Source of the DNA: Antitrichia curtipendula
Taxonomy: Eukaryota; Streptophyta; Bryopsida; Hypnales; Leucodontaceae
NCBI GenBank assembly: GCA_951230915.1
Contig: OX579637.1
Location: forward strand, 1,550,001 to 1,614,000
Direction of reading: 5' to 3'
DNA: 64,000 nucleotides
Shown: positions 51,122-62,858 of the stretch, one piece after another
Position numbering within the stretch: the first letter of the stretch is position 1
How the letters are laid out: every line of letters starts with the position of its first letter
The notes under the pieces: model-generated
Databases searched by the model: none
What the model saw: the letters and a program-made list of their open reading frames with translations, nothing else
What the model was told of the DNA's origin: nothing
Program-made: the position numbers and the translations under genes

Positions 51122-52039
51122 GATGACTCGTGTATTGTTCCCACAGAGATCGATTAATATCTATAGTGATGACCGGAACAGGATGCGGAAAGTACCACAA
51201 CCACAAGTAAACCGGATTCTAAACCGGAAAGCTAAAGATACCTACGTGCTTATTGTCCATCCGGTCGGACTATCCTAAGGTAGTCATTATCCACACAAGA
51301 ACAACAAGGAAGGGTCCTAAAGAATATACCACTCTCTTGTTCAATGATAACACTCTGATTCCTAGGATATAAAACCGGAAACTGGAAGGAGTGTCATTAT
51401 CCTGTGCCTTTTCCAAATTCCGCTTCTGGATCCTCAAAAAGTAACTTGATACGAAGTTTAGCCTCTATAACAGAGGGTTCCGCAATTTGCAATTAAGGAA
51501 GGCTGCGTGAATTCCTACCCTTCAAGTTTTAAAGTGTCAGAAGCTCCACTCAAAAGAAAAACAACAAAAGACATAAAAGAACGAGACTTCAGTTTCTCCT
51601 CACAACTAATCTAGGAACTAATCCAGTCATAGAAGGTCACACAGGAAACCTTTACAATCCCCACATCACTACAACGACAGATTCCCCCGACCCAAGTCCC
51701 TAGACGGAGTCGCTACTCCCGGAAACCGGATACAGAGAACATCCGGGGACTTCTTGTCTTCTCCAAAACCTGCAAACACAGCTACTCGCACTAAACAATG
51801 GTTCTAGCATTGCCGGCATACCAACCCAGAGTTGAGACTTTTCAGACCAACACTTAGGAAGTGGAAATCAGAATATTTTGCAATGGAAATGAAAAGAATA
51901 CAAGCGAAAAACTTATTCAGTCTTGCCTGGCCCAAGATTGAAGCTAACTTCAATCCTTCTAAATACTAATTACAAGGAAACCCCTAAAGGTTTCCTGAAA
52001 ATCCTAAATTAAGGACCAGAGAATGAGACGCGTCATTCC
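51122..52039. other. CCGG-rich spacer between copies C and D
   Basis: Contains accggaaa/ccggat words and no open family core. No other gene supported. Confidence 0.4.
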
Positions 52040-53950
52040 CTATCCACTAACAGTTGACTTTACTAACTTGCGGCGGATTCCGGAAAAAGTGGATCTCAGA
52101 TTTGAAAAATCCGGACTTGACTGTCCAGGTTCATCCAACCGGAAAGCTACTCTAGAGCTGCTTTCTACCTACTTCTTCAATCGCTTGGATGGCGTTGGTA
52201 TGGCCTTCGTGGTGCCCTTCCTTGTTGGCTGCTGTCGACTACCAAAGGGCTTACTTCCCTTGGTAATTTTCCCCTTAGAAGGAGTCGGGAGTTTGCCTTT
52301 CTTCTTTAAGCACGCAGGTTCCGGTTCCGGTTCCAGCTCCTTCTCTTGCTCTTTGAACTCTTCTTCTTCTTCAAACTCACTCTCCTCCTTCTCTGTGTTT
52401 TCTGGCAACTCATCCTCCTCTGATTTGAGATCAATTAATGGTGTCGCCTCCCTACTTCGCTTGGGTGTTGATTTTCGCTTGGCTAGGGTTGGCTTTGATA
52501 ACGGATCGGAAACTATGCTCTGTGGAGTGCCCAAGTCAGGTGTCAAAGTCTTACTCTAACTGCGGGTCTGGGATCCGGGTGATAACCCCTTTCCAGTTTC
52601 CGCATCAGTCCTCTGCTTGGAGTGGTTGCCTGGTGTTATCTTTTCTTCAGCGCTCCTCTTAGGCTTCTGGTCGGATGATCCTCGAGATGATGTGGCCTTG
52701 GTAGGAGTTTCCTCCTTTGTCTTCTCTTTGCCTTTCATTGGTTCCGATTCTACATCTGGACCGAATTTCTCCGTAACTTCTCTCAACTCAAACAAAGTAC
52801 GTTCCATCTTTTCATGAAAGGACACCAAGATTGAAACAAGCTTGGGCCCCATTTGAGATCCTTCCTTGAGAACCTCCGCATCAAAAAATCTAGCTTTGTT
52901 TACTACTTTGCTCGCATTCCCAACAAACTTCCGGATCCGCTTAAGAGTATCCAGGGTTTCATCCGGGGGCTATCTACTCCCTCTCTCAGACTTTTTCCCT
53001 ACTTTCTCTTGCGGATCCTTTATCTGACCGGTTAGGCTAGCTATCCGGTCCTCTAACTTCCGGGTCACCTCCTTATCACTCTTCACTTTCTCTCGGATGC
53101 CCTTTAGTTCCTCTATTACAACCCCAATAGGGTCAGCGGCCTCTGCCCAGACCGGATCCTTACTACTCACTTCTCCAACTTTCCCTTTCCCTTTCCTTTG
53201 GAAAACCTCATGTTCCCCTTCCGGTTCCAACTCATCTACTGACGTTCCTCTCTTCTCCTCCGGTTCTGGTTTTGGACTAATGTCGTACCACAACATAACA
53301 TCTGCAAACTTGTACACCGTAACTTCCTTTTCTCTCAGTAGATCAAAGTGCTGATAGAGATGGAAGAGAAAGGGAGAGAGACCAGAGGGCTTGGACTTGC
53401 CGACCACTGCAACCATCTTGGTCACTACTTCTCTTAATACTAAATCCCAACTCACTTTCCTCTCTCCGGTCAGAGCACCAAAGATTGTATTTGCTATGGT
53501 AATGGTGACCAGGGTAGGACGCTCCAGATTCAAGATCGACACTAAAAACTCCAGAACTCTCCTATGCCTCAAGTTCGTGCAATCAGTCATTGCATAGCCG
53601 TCCTTAGGGTTGATAGGGTTGCAAAACTTACCATTGGCAAACTTGTCCGTCCTTTCGGCCATGCCTTCTCCTTCCTTGGGAAAGCTGTACACTTCCCTCC
53701 ATATCTCCGGAGTCCAACCAGTTGGCTGCGCTCGGATCGTCTTCTCCCACTCACTTGACTGATCCGCGAGAAGCTCCTCCACCATCTCCTCGTTCTTCAA
53801 GCTCCAGGGCTTCCTCATGAAGCCATCGCATCCGAGCCCCATCAAATCCTCTCGTAGGAGCGCCTTCTCCTTCAGATTCTTTGGCAATCTGGGCGTCACC
53901 GTCCGGAGTGTCACTACAAGCGGCTCCTCACTCATCTCCGCCTACACCAT
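52040..53950 (-). pseudogene. Unknown family, copy D (full length, TAG-interrupted)
   Basis: One continuous frame runs from ATG 53950 to TAG 52040 with in-frame TAG at 53942, 52970, 52556 and 52169 and no frameshift that I can see. Core: LGCDGFMRKPWSLKNEEM, WTPEIWREVYSF, KDGYAMTDCTNLRHRRVLEF, ITIANTIFGALTGERK and LSPFLFHLYQHF. Later parts: a basic/acidic hinge, KSERGSR-TAG-PPDETLDTLKRI, and a Glu-rich EFEEEEEFKEQEKELEPEP tail. It is longer than copy B at its C-terminus. The upstream minus strand (near 54225-54245) reads ccattgg and gttatatcc, possible CCAAT and TATA elements. Confidence 0.6.
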
Positions 53951-54559
53951 GGTTCTCACAACAACTCGGAGTAGTTCCTAGACACACAGATCCCTCGTCC
54001 CCTTAAACCGCTCTTGCATTCTATTTCTCCGTCTTCAAGAAACAGGCACTCTAACCTCCGTTCGACAGGAACCGGAATCTAAAAACTCACCCTCCTTGCT
54101 CCGTTGCTAAACACTCGTGAAAACACTCACACATAGTAGAAAACAACACGGTGGAAAAGATGAAGTGAGAAGGTTGTTCTCAAACCCCCTTCCTTTCCGT
54201 TTCCGCATTCTGCTTTTCCTACCAATGGATATAACCGTTTTCTGGAAATTGTTTTTTGTTTTAACGGCTCTCCCATTTTCCCGGTAGTGACCGTTAGCTC
54301 CCGGTTTCTACTTTCGATACCGGCTTGGCGATACCCGGATACCTCAGAATCCCGTTTAGGATTTCTCACTGGTTTCCGGTTTCCGGTCTAAGACAGAAAT
54401 AACAAAGATCCGTCTTAACCATTTTATCTCCTTAAAGAGATATTATGGTTGCTAATCTATGAATCAATTAAATTGGATAATTGTACCCTATAAACAACAA
54501 AAAAAATATATAACTAAGCTGTCTTTAACTTAAATCTATTACAAAGTAATAGATTTTGG

Positions 54560-54915
54560 TATTCCGGGTTCCCACAGAGATCCAAGAGGAAGTTCCAAAA
54601 TTGGAAGAGGAAGAAGAGGAACTAGAAGAGGACCGATTTAAACGGAGAGGAACCAAGAAGAAGTTGATGGATCCGGGTTCAAGGGGGAAGCAACCTGAGG
54701 TAGATCCGGTGGAGCCAAACCTGGTTCCGAATGAAGAGAGGCCATCCGGCCAGGAGTTCTTCGACGTCGGAGTCTAGTGGATGGGGCAGGCGCGACTCCT
54801 ACATGAGAGGACAATTGGATTCATCCAGGATATTGCCGAAGAATTGAGGGTTCCACCTGAAGAAATCATAGCCGCAATCAGATGGAGGCCGGATCCAGAA
54901 GGCCTTATTCGCTAA
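54560..54915 (+). pseudogene. Unknown family, C-terminal fragment (copy E)
   Basis: The plus frame has an acidic LEEEEEELEEDRFKRRG run, an in-frame TAG at 54775-54777, and then LLHERTIGFIQDIAEELRVP with WRPDPEGLIR, ending in TAA 54913. It resembles the acidic tail of copies B and D but lacks the core. It continues the alternating orientation (plus after minus copy D). Confidence 0.4.
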
Positions 54916-55457
54916 TTTGAGACAAAGTGGTCATTTTGAGACTTTGAAAAATAAGTGTGAAGCACTATTAAAATAAAAGTTGTTGAACCCAACAATAAAT
55001 GCCATTGCCATGCAATCTAAAAGACTTGAACATGTCCGCCCCTGTAATAATTCAAACATGGAAGACCACATACAACAGTACAGAAAAAGACTTGAGTCGT
55101 AGTTTCACATCATGTGAAGCAAAATCAATTCCACAAAATACTTTCAAGTGATTTTAAATACTGTATGTTTTTTATTACTCCAAAGGTTGGGTGCCGAAAG
55201 AAATGGCAACTCATACTCTCGATGATTTCCATACTTCCTGAAGTATAAAACTGTATGATTTCCTAGACTTTGTGTAGAGACTTTTTGTACAGTAGAGAGT
55301 ACTCTTGTACTCGAACAAAATAGTACCCTGTTATCTACCATGCTATTAATAATAACATGGAAACAAAATCCAAGCGCTTCTAAAACCTGTATTTAAGCCT
55401 AAGCATCACTATTGCCTGTACAGTTACTCTTGACCGCCTCTATAGCTTTTAGCTTTG
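54916..55457. other. AT-rich spacer
   Basis: Composition returns to AT-rich with no CCGG words. Nothing recognised. Confidence 0.4.
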
Positions 55458-55748
55458 CTAGGCCTCTATATATATCCTCGCGTCGAGAATGATGCTGCAG
55501 TCAAATTTCAAGTTCGTCAACACCGCATAACCCAAGGCTCTGAGATCCACCATCCTTGCGCTTTGGATTGCGGACATATTGAGGGCCCCCGTAAGTACAT
55601 AGAGATCTGGTCCCCTGAGGCAGCAGCGATGGCAGCAATGCATCAACATTGGTTATGTACGGTTTAGTAGTTCCGATAGATTTGGAGTCGTAGACCGTTG
55701 ATATTCTCTGGAAATCCGTTGACGAAAAAGAATGTCGGCGGACGAAGC

Positions 55749-56341
55749 TCATCTACATTGTATATACTTTGGCGCCGGAGGCACCCTTTCGTCAAGCAAA
55801 TGAAAGGGTTTAGGGTCCGCCAACATCAATGACAACGTCCTGGCTTGACCCTCCATCAGCGACGTTGAAAGAATAGTATCCTCAAGGCAAGGATATCTCG
55901 GAGCCTCGTGCGCTGGTAGGTCAAGTTTTTGACTGGTACCTCCATCCGTCCAATGCCCTAGGGAGAATGAACCTGCTTGCCCCGACGATACTCGCTTGAG
56001 TGGCAAAGGAGAGCTAATGGGAGTCCTCGGAGGTCCACGACTAGGGGGACTATTGACGACGCCGTCCTCGATGTTTTCCTTCAAGTAGTCTATGGTAGCG
56101 GACACTGCGTCTGCTGCAGAACGCAACATGTATGGCTTGGAACGCGGAGCCGTATTGCAGGTCCCGCTTTTGGAATCCGATCTTGCGACACCATTTTCAG
56201 GGATCCAGAAAGGAGGCTCTTTGTCAGCCTTGTCATTCTCTGCCTTTTCTTTGGTTTAAACAACTGAACTTCTTTGAGCTCCAGCAACTGCCCAATCCAC
56301 AAAGTCACCCACATTATTCCCCCACGGAAGAACAAATTCAT
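55749..56341 (-). pseudogene. Unassigned ORF, one in-frame TAA
   Basis: A minus frame of about 195 codons runs GNNVGDFVDWAVAGAQRSS, then TAA near 56260, then TKEKAENDKADKEPPFWIPE, SATIDYLKENIEDGVVNSPP and FHLLDERVPPAPKYIQC. A frameshift after 55750 leads into further protein-like pieces to 55458 (MVDLRALGYAVLTNL). It lies just 3' of the phosphatase remnant on the same strand and may be its continuation. Family unknown. Confidence 0.35.
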
Positions 56342-56526
56342 GCAGAAAGCGGTTTTAATTCAAAAAAGTAGTACACGCATGCACAACGACTCCCAAATCA
56401 CAAGTCCAGAAATACTTGTAAAAAATGATCACAATATATTATTTACATAAAAAAATGGTGTCATTTACAACAAGAATACATTACAAGAGAGCATTCCCAA
56501 ATGCCAAGCGAATCTACGTGGAGAGT

Positions 56527-57347
56527 CTACTTCCTACGCTTGGGAGGCTCTATGACTACTCCTATGCCCGAAAGTTCGTAGCAGCACCCCATGACCTTTG
56601 CGGACACTCTCATTCCGTCCACGATATCCTTGACATCCCAGTCATCCGCGCCCAGTGGATTGAAGCCAATCCGGTTTTCCACGACATACTCCCGTAGGTG
56701 TCCGGGTGGGCAATGCGAATCTAAGCGTCACAGCCACGGCAGAAGTTCCCCTAAGAGAAAATTGTCTCGGCGCTTACTGTGGGACCATGTTTCTAGGAAA
56801 ATGGCATTCCCATTCTCATTGCAGACACTTTTGATGGGAGAGTCGTCAATGAGAATGGTATTGTCCGCACTAAAAGACGTGCTACCACTCGAGTTCTTGA
56901 AGAGGGCCTCCGAAAGATCTTTCAGACAGAGCATCTAATGACCCTTATAAAAGAACTTCCCCGGAGCGACCTCTATTTTGGTGCAGTGATCCTGACTCAG
57001 GATATCGTAAAGCAGTCTGCACCCATTGAATAAGTGCCCCACAATGCCTTCGGCATTGCGCTTGATCATAGTGGTCCAGACGACAATCCTATCTGCTATT
57101 TCAGAAACCTGGCGGAGGAATTCCCTTAGATTTTGTCGAGCGAATTCCGCCTTGGGCCCGACTATTGTGGGATTCCTGTGGCAGAGAACTTTATCTTTGA
57201 CCCAGTATGGTTTGAATTTGTCCCCATACGACTGTAAGGCGCTCTGACAGAGCACGTTGTTCAGGTTGAAGACAATATTTAGCCACTTCCTCGGCGGCGG
57301 AGGAAGTAGCAAAGCAGATTCCTTGGTACAATCTCTCTTCTACCCTT
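56527..57347 (-). pseudogene. FCP1/NIF-type (HAD) phosphatase-like ORF, disrupted
   Basis: The frame shows the FCP1/SCP (NIF) order. Motif I region is WLNIVFNLNNVLCQ. RQNLREFLRQVSEIADRIVVW is the R..L.EFL...VVW block. SQDHCTKIEVAPGK is the DQ.HCT motif. ADNTILIDDSPIKSVCNENG is motif III (DDSP). Then FLETWSHS. Intact enzymes dephosphorylate phosphoserine, e.g. on the RNA polymerase II CTD, using DxDx(T/V). Here the first motif reads NLNN, so the nucleophile Asp is Asn and the site should be dead unless this is decay. TAG at 56935 and TGA at 56728 interrupt it. End is TAG 56527. The N-terminal exon is unclear. Confidence 0.65.
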
Positions 57348-57844
57348 TGATTCTACCTAATCAATGCAAGACAACAAAGAATTGGAGTTACCTGGTGAAA
57401 TGCAGAAGTGGGAGAGCTAGTAAGCGGACTTTTGCATTGAATTCCATTAAGTGAATGCGGTTCCCCGTTAGGGAGCGCTTTCACAGCCAATGGACGGTGC
57501 ACGCTTTCAATTTTGACAAACTTAGCAACCAAAACATACACAGTTGCATTCAATTAGACCCAAGGAGCAATCCATGTGTAAAAATTTGCATATTTTATTT
57601 ACATAGATAACATGATACACTTAGAAAAAATCGAACTATAGACGACCCAACCGAACACTCATGCGTGAAGACAATGCTACACTAGACTATACAATAGACG
57701 CCACAAAAGGGCACGTTGTTTGCGCCAACAAATAAAGGAGTGGCCACGCCATCCTGTCAAGCAGCATGCATGAAATGAGATTCAACACTTACTTTAGATA
57801 CGTGATGCCAGTAGAATATGACGACCACAAATAATCTCTCTGAC

Positions 57845-60800
57845 TCAATAAAATCCATAAGGGTTAGACGGATGTACCTGTGCTGATTCAGGCACTTGTA
57901 GATTCCCGTCAACCCTCGTTGCCATCATTGTAGGCTTTGCTTCTCTCCCCTCCACGACATTGCCACGGATTTCATCATAACTAGCCTCGTAGTCTACCTT
58001 CTCTACGTCCACGGACATTGGAGAAGGCATGGACTCGAAGGACGTCCCATAGGCCGATATGTTTGTGGCATTGACCGGTGTGCTACCCGCCTCCCTCACT
58101 TCAAGGATATCCTCGAGTTGAGGATGAGGCTTCGCCCTCCCTGTCTCCTGTGCCGGCTTCGACACATCCTTGGAATTGGAGGCATTCACCTCGAAGGCTT
58201 CCTTCTGTGCAAAAGGGACACTTGGTAGCTGAGACGCTGGGGTGCACGCCACCACGTCGACATGCGCGAGTGGAACAGCATGAACCTCCATATCCTCACC
58301 TCGACGATAACGGAGCCCCGACACCAGTACTTGCACCTACTTAACGACAGGTGCTGCGGTAGAGAGCACAGGGACCTGCGGTGCCGGATGTTGGGAAGAA
58401 TCCATGGTATGGGCTGACGGTTGGGACGGTTGGATTTGCGAAATAAGCTGCTTCATTTGAGTCTGCAGCTCCAGGTATCGTGCTTGGAACTCTTCCTTGA
58501 TTCTTTGAATCTCCTCTTTGGTCTTCATCCTGCTCTCCACTACCTCCTTGAGTTCCTTTTTGAGGTCCTCCTTCTCCTTTCTTCGGAGCATTCTCCTCTG
58601 CCTTTTCTCCGCGTCTTTTTGCCAGAAGTCCTTCTCAATCTTGACAACTGATCCGGATGGTAGAACGAGAGGCTTCATCTCTTTTACCCGGGGGATGCCT
58701 TCGTCGTCTTCGGAGTCATCGTCCGAAGAATGGGGACGATCAATGTCATCATTGTCACTGAGGACTACAAGGCCTTCTTCGGCGGACCTTGGGATTTGAG
58801 GTACCTGAGCAGGCTAGGATCTCTCGATTACAACATCCTCAGGTCCGACATCCTCAAGTCCGACATCGTCAGGTCCAACATCGGAAGGTCCTAGATCGGA
58901 AGGTCCATGTCCAGAAACATCGTTCATTGGCACATCTTCGTCCAGACGGTTTTTCTGATCTTTCAAGGCTTCCTTGCACTGCCTCTCAAATTCTGTGTCC
59001 GTTTCATAGTCTCCCTCATCTTCTACAGCAGGTGCGTCTACGGGAACAAAAGTGCCAATTGCAGCTGACTCAGCCTCAGCCTCGCCAACAGCTGCGGGTG
59101 GTGGAACATTCCCGAAGGAAGAGATCATCCACGCATGAATTTGAAATGTGTTAGTTCCAAACTCATCAATGCCTTCCAATCCAGGATCAGAAGATACATG
59201 AGGACCCACCGTCTCTCCCTCCCAACTTGCAAACATCGGGACAGCTACCGGTGATTCCAATACCATTGGTGAAGATGGTGGTGAGTTAGAATGCACCACG
59301 ACAGTTTCACGGCTTTGCAGTTTTTCATACAACAGCGAGTATGGTGAATTCAAGAACATAAAATCTCTCTTATCAATCTTGCTAGCCAGGTACAAAATTT
59401 GCTTATAGGGCTTTACGTCATTCTTATCCACAAGTCCGTAGAAAAACGCACCGAACATATGAAATCAAATGATAACACATGTTAAATATAATCTTCTGTA
59501 TTCCTCTAAAAGAAATTTCAACCGACAACCACTATCTTCGCCTCAAGGATAGTAGCAGAAACAATTATAAAAATATACAATAGAATGTTTCAGAAACCAA
59601 ATGTATAATACAACTTACCTTGGCTGCAATCATAAATTTCGCTCCGGAGAAGACACCTAAAACATTCTCTCCCGGTCTCGCAAAGGCTTTGAGAATATCC
59701 AAGTAGAACTCCATACGGAGCTCTGTTGGCTCTATTCTCCACTTCGCCTCAGTATTTCTTGCGGGATCCTGATAGTATACACAGTTGGTAGGCGTTGTGT
59801 ACATATCCTTCATCAGCGGTTGAGATGCGATTGCAAACTCGTTGTCTTTCTTGAAGAAAAAGAGCAATGGCACGTCAGGAGCAGTTCCCCGATTCGTGAC
59901 ATTGTTAAGCATTTATGCTTTACACGGTACGTACGTGGACACGGTGTACTCATATTGATAGAGTTTAAGAGCAACAAAACTTGTTGCAGCCCTTAGATCC
60001 TCCTTGTCATCAAGGAGGAACAACCAGACATTTGGCTCGAACATTCTTGGCTCCATCTTCTGATAGAGTAGGTATAGGAAGGGGTCGATGCCGCTAGCGA
60101 CAGTCGTAGCAGTTGCTCTCAGCGTCTCTCTGATGTCAACAACTGCAAGATTCACTTGTCGGGGTTGATACTGGTAATGTGAGCTTGTCACAAACGCCTT
60201 CTGAGCAATGTCCAACCCTCTGATTTGAACCTCTCCTACAGGTTCCGGAAGTTGGTATTTCAACTTCATGAACCAGGTAAGCATGTACAGAGCCTCCGGA
60301 TGGAGCTTCTCTAAATCCTTTGCTCGACGTGTAAAAGCATCATTCCTCAGACGCTTCACAAAGTACCCTGGTTTCGGGAGGGTGATCAGCATATTCCACG
60401 TGGCCGTTGTAAACTTGTGTCTCACCTTCTAGGACCTCCATGTTCCGTCTATCACGTTCTCATTAACATTGTGAAACACTAGAGAGGGCTTGACGGCCAT
60501 CAGATCTTGCAGAATGATCTTCTTTTTCTTTCTCCTCTCCAGTTCTGACGTGGAATATTGTCGGGCACAAGAATCTTAGTCTTCAAGAGCGAAACCTTTG
60601 GATGGAACGCCTTCTGGTTAGGCGTTTCACCGAGCAAGTGTTGTGCGAAGTCCTTGTAGTCAAGGTCTGTGAACCAGCCACAGTGTTTGAAGAACTCTCG
60701 GTTCAGCGACATTGATTTTATTTTAAATCCTTTCATGTCCTTGAGAAGAGTCAAGGACACAGGATCAATAATTTTGCCTGCCGCGTGCTTCGTAAGGAAT

Positions 60801-62216
60801 CTTTTCCAGTAAGCCTACAGAGCATCTGGCAATGTGATGATCTGGATCTCATTTTTCAAATCTACAGTTCCACCTACTTGGGCACCATCTTTGGCCGGAT
60901 TAATATTTTGAAAACGCTCAACGACTGCATCAGTAAAACTCTGCAGCCGAAACAGAATGGTATTAGCAAAGACACGACAAATTAACTTGTTTGGGAGGCA
61001 TCTTCGACTCAACGATACAGAACTACTCATATTCAAGCACGACAATTCAACATCACTTTGCAGAAGACTTTCACAAGCCAAACCAATACAAGACTTGATG
61101 ACAACATCATCGTTGACTCAACGATACAAAGAAATCGTACTACATACCTTATAGTTTTCAAGACTGTAGACAGATTTGTTTGAACGTCTTGCATGCTCTC
61201 CTATCTTCTCTGCTGGGCGTTTGTATGTTATCCAGATGTTGCAGCACGCAATGATCTCGTTGCCCCAGGTTGGTTGGGCATGGTTTAAATGATTCGTGCA
61301 GTTGTAAAATTTCGATATGTTCCGGAGTTTAGTGTGATCCAGGGACCAAACAATCAGGACATTCCAGTGCTTGATTTCGTTTTTCCGCTTCTCTCCCCAA
61401 CCAGATACTTGAAGCTCTTTTGAAGCTGTAGTACTGTGCTACCGATTGATAATCATGAAATTGTTGTCCTTGATGTCTTCCCATTTTTGTGGTTTCTTCA
61501 TGAGCAACTGATTCTTCTTGTTGACCGACGTCAGAAAACAATTTGTCGCTGCTTGATGTCAATAAGCTGGACTAGCTCGTTCTTTACTGCCTCCGTCATG
61601 TCTTTCTGCAGTGTCCGAATAACGAACTGGTCACTTGCAATAAGACATTTGTCGATGTTCACGGGGATCGGATTTTGATTAAACAGAAAGCAGTCTTGAT
61701 GCTCGGCCCAGAACTTAGACTGAATCATTGCGAATCTCTCAAAATCTGGGATGTCCACTACGGATGCCCAAGCTCTTGCCAGAAGACTTGTCAAAGCTGA
61801 TCCTGAGCTTCTTGCTCCAATAGCTAGACTAGTCAGACTTTTCTTTCTTTTACGGCTCGACTCGGCTCCAGCAGATTGTGAAGCGACTCTTTTCTGAGGC
61901 TCCGATGGCGTTTGACCAAGCCTCCTCGCTCTTGTTTCCGACGCTTTCTGTGTTTGGAATTCATTTCCATGAGGCTCGGACGCTGAACTTCTTTGTTGCG
62001 CTACTGTCCGACCAACATTAGGCTACGTCTCAACATTCTCGAGTGCGTAGCCGTCAAGTGTCTGAAATACCAGGCGTAACCTGGACGCATTAGACCTGGC
62101 AGTGCTGTCCTTCCAAGGAACATAGCCCATGTTGTCAAACTCTTCATTCAGGGACTTCATCTACGAACCTTCAAGAGAAGTCGTGAGGTTGGCCAAGTCA
62201 AACTTGCCGTGACCAG
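57845..62216 (-). pseudogene. Element gene with DNA N4/N6 methyltransferase-like domain, TAG-interrupted
   Basis: Exons 62216-61148, 60940-59619 and about 59540-57845, introns GT-AG and phase-consistent at the first junction (SLENYK to SFTDAV). Order: basic Ser/Arg-rich N-terminus; alpha-helical unknown region; NVLIVWSLDHTKLRN; then PTELRMEFYLDILKAFARPG followed by NVLGVFSGAKFMIAAK, closely resembling the SAM-binding end of beta-class N4/N6 DNA methyltransferases (P.EL...I...PGD.VLD.F.G....AA). Where catalytic DPPY would sit upstream, VVDIRETL occurs (near 60137), so activity is doubtful. C-terminal third is acidic, with GPSDLGPSDVGPDDVG repeats and a coiled coil. Stops: TAG 62161, 62023, 61439, 60815, 60429, 58814 and 58337; TAA 59913; frameshifts near 61555, 60545 and 59500. 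True end TGA 57845. Family call rests on one motif. Confidence 0.5.
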
Positions 62217-62224
62217 AGTCGACG

Positions 62225-62686
62225 TTTATAACTATAGAGTAGCAATGACTTTTACAACTTCTACAACATTCTACAACATTTTGTTGAACTCCTTCCCTTA
62301 CGAATTGCATGACATTTGGACCGTGGGATATCTAGGGCCAGTGCTTGGCTTTTTGACATTTTTTTCATTTACGTGTTAAATGTTTGTGGAAATAGCACAA
62401 ATGGAGTTGGACCGTGCATTCTGTAACTTTAGAGTATTTACAACTTATACAACATTTTGTTGAATTCCTTCCCGTACGAATTGCATGACATTTGGACCGT
62501 GGGATATCTAGGGCCAGTGCTTGGCTTTTTGACATGTTTTTCATTTATGTGTTAAATGTTTGTGGAAATAGCACAAATGGAATTGGTCCTTGTGTTCTAT
62601 AACTTAAGAGTATTTACAACTTCTTCAACATTTTGTTGAATTCCTTCCCATACAAATTGCATGACATTTGGACCGTGGGACTCATC
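62225..62686 (+). repeat. Tandem repeat, 176-bp unit, about 2.5 copies
   Basis: acaacattttgttgaa starts near 62273, 62449 and 62625, giving a 176-bp period. Units share gaattgcatgacatttggacc and gtgcttggctttttgaca blocks with very few differences, so the array is young. It occupies the interval between the divergent minus-strand methyltransferase-like gene and the plus-strand ORF, where a shared promoter would be expected. Confidence 0.88.
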
Positions 62687-62858
62687 GGACTCTGATGATA
62701 CTAAAGCACAAAGGAACGCGTCAAGGAGGTTGTCTGAAAGCAGCGGGGTTAGTGCGCATTAGCTTACAGAATGATCGTGTGATCTCCTGATGCAGGACTA
62801 CGTACATTCGTTATATTAGGTTCATGTATTGTAATATGATTTGTGATGTGCTAAATGG

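Noticed and set aside
26572..62216. A reassigned genetic code with TAG meaning glutamine
   Set aside because: TGA and TAA also interrupt these genes, some TAGs replace Trp rather than Gln, and the RLT host gene has no internal TAG. Methylation-driven decay explains the pattern better, though it is testable.
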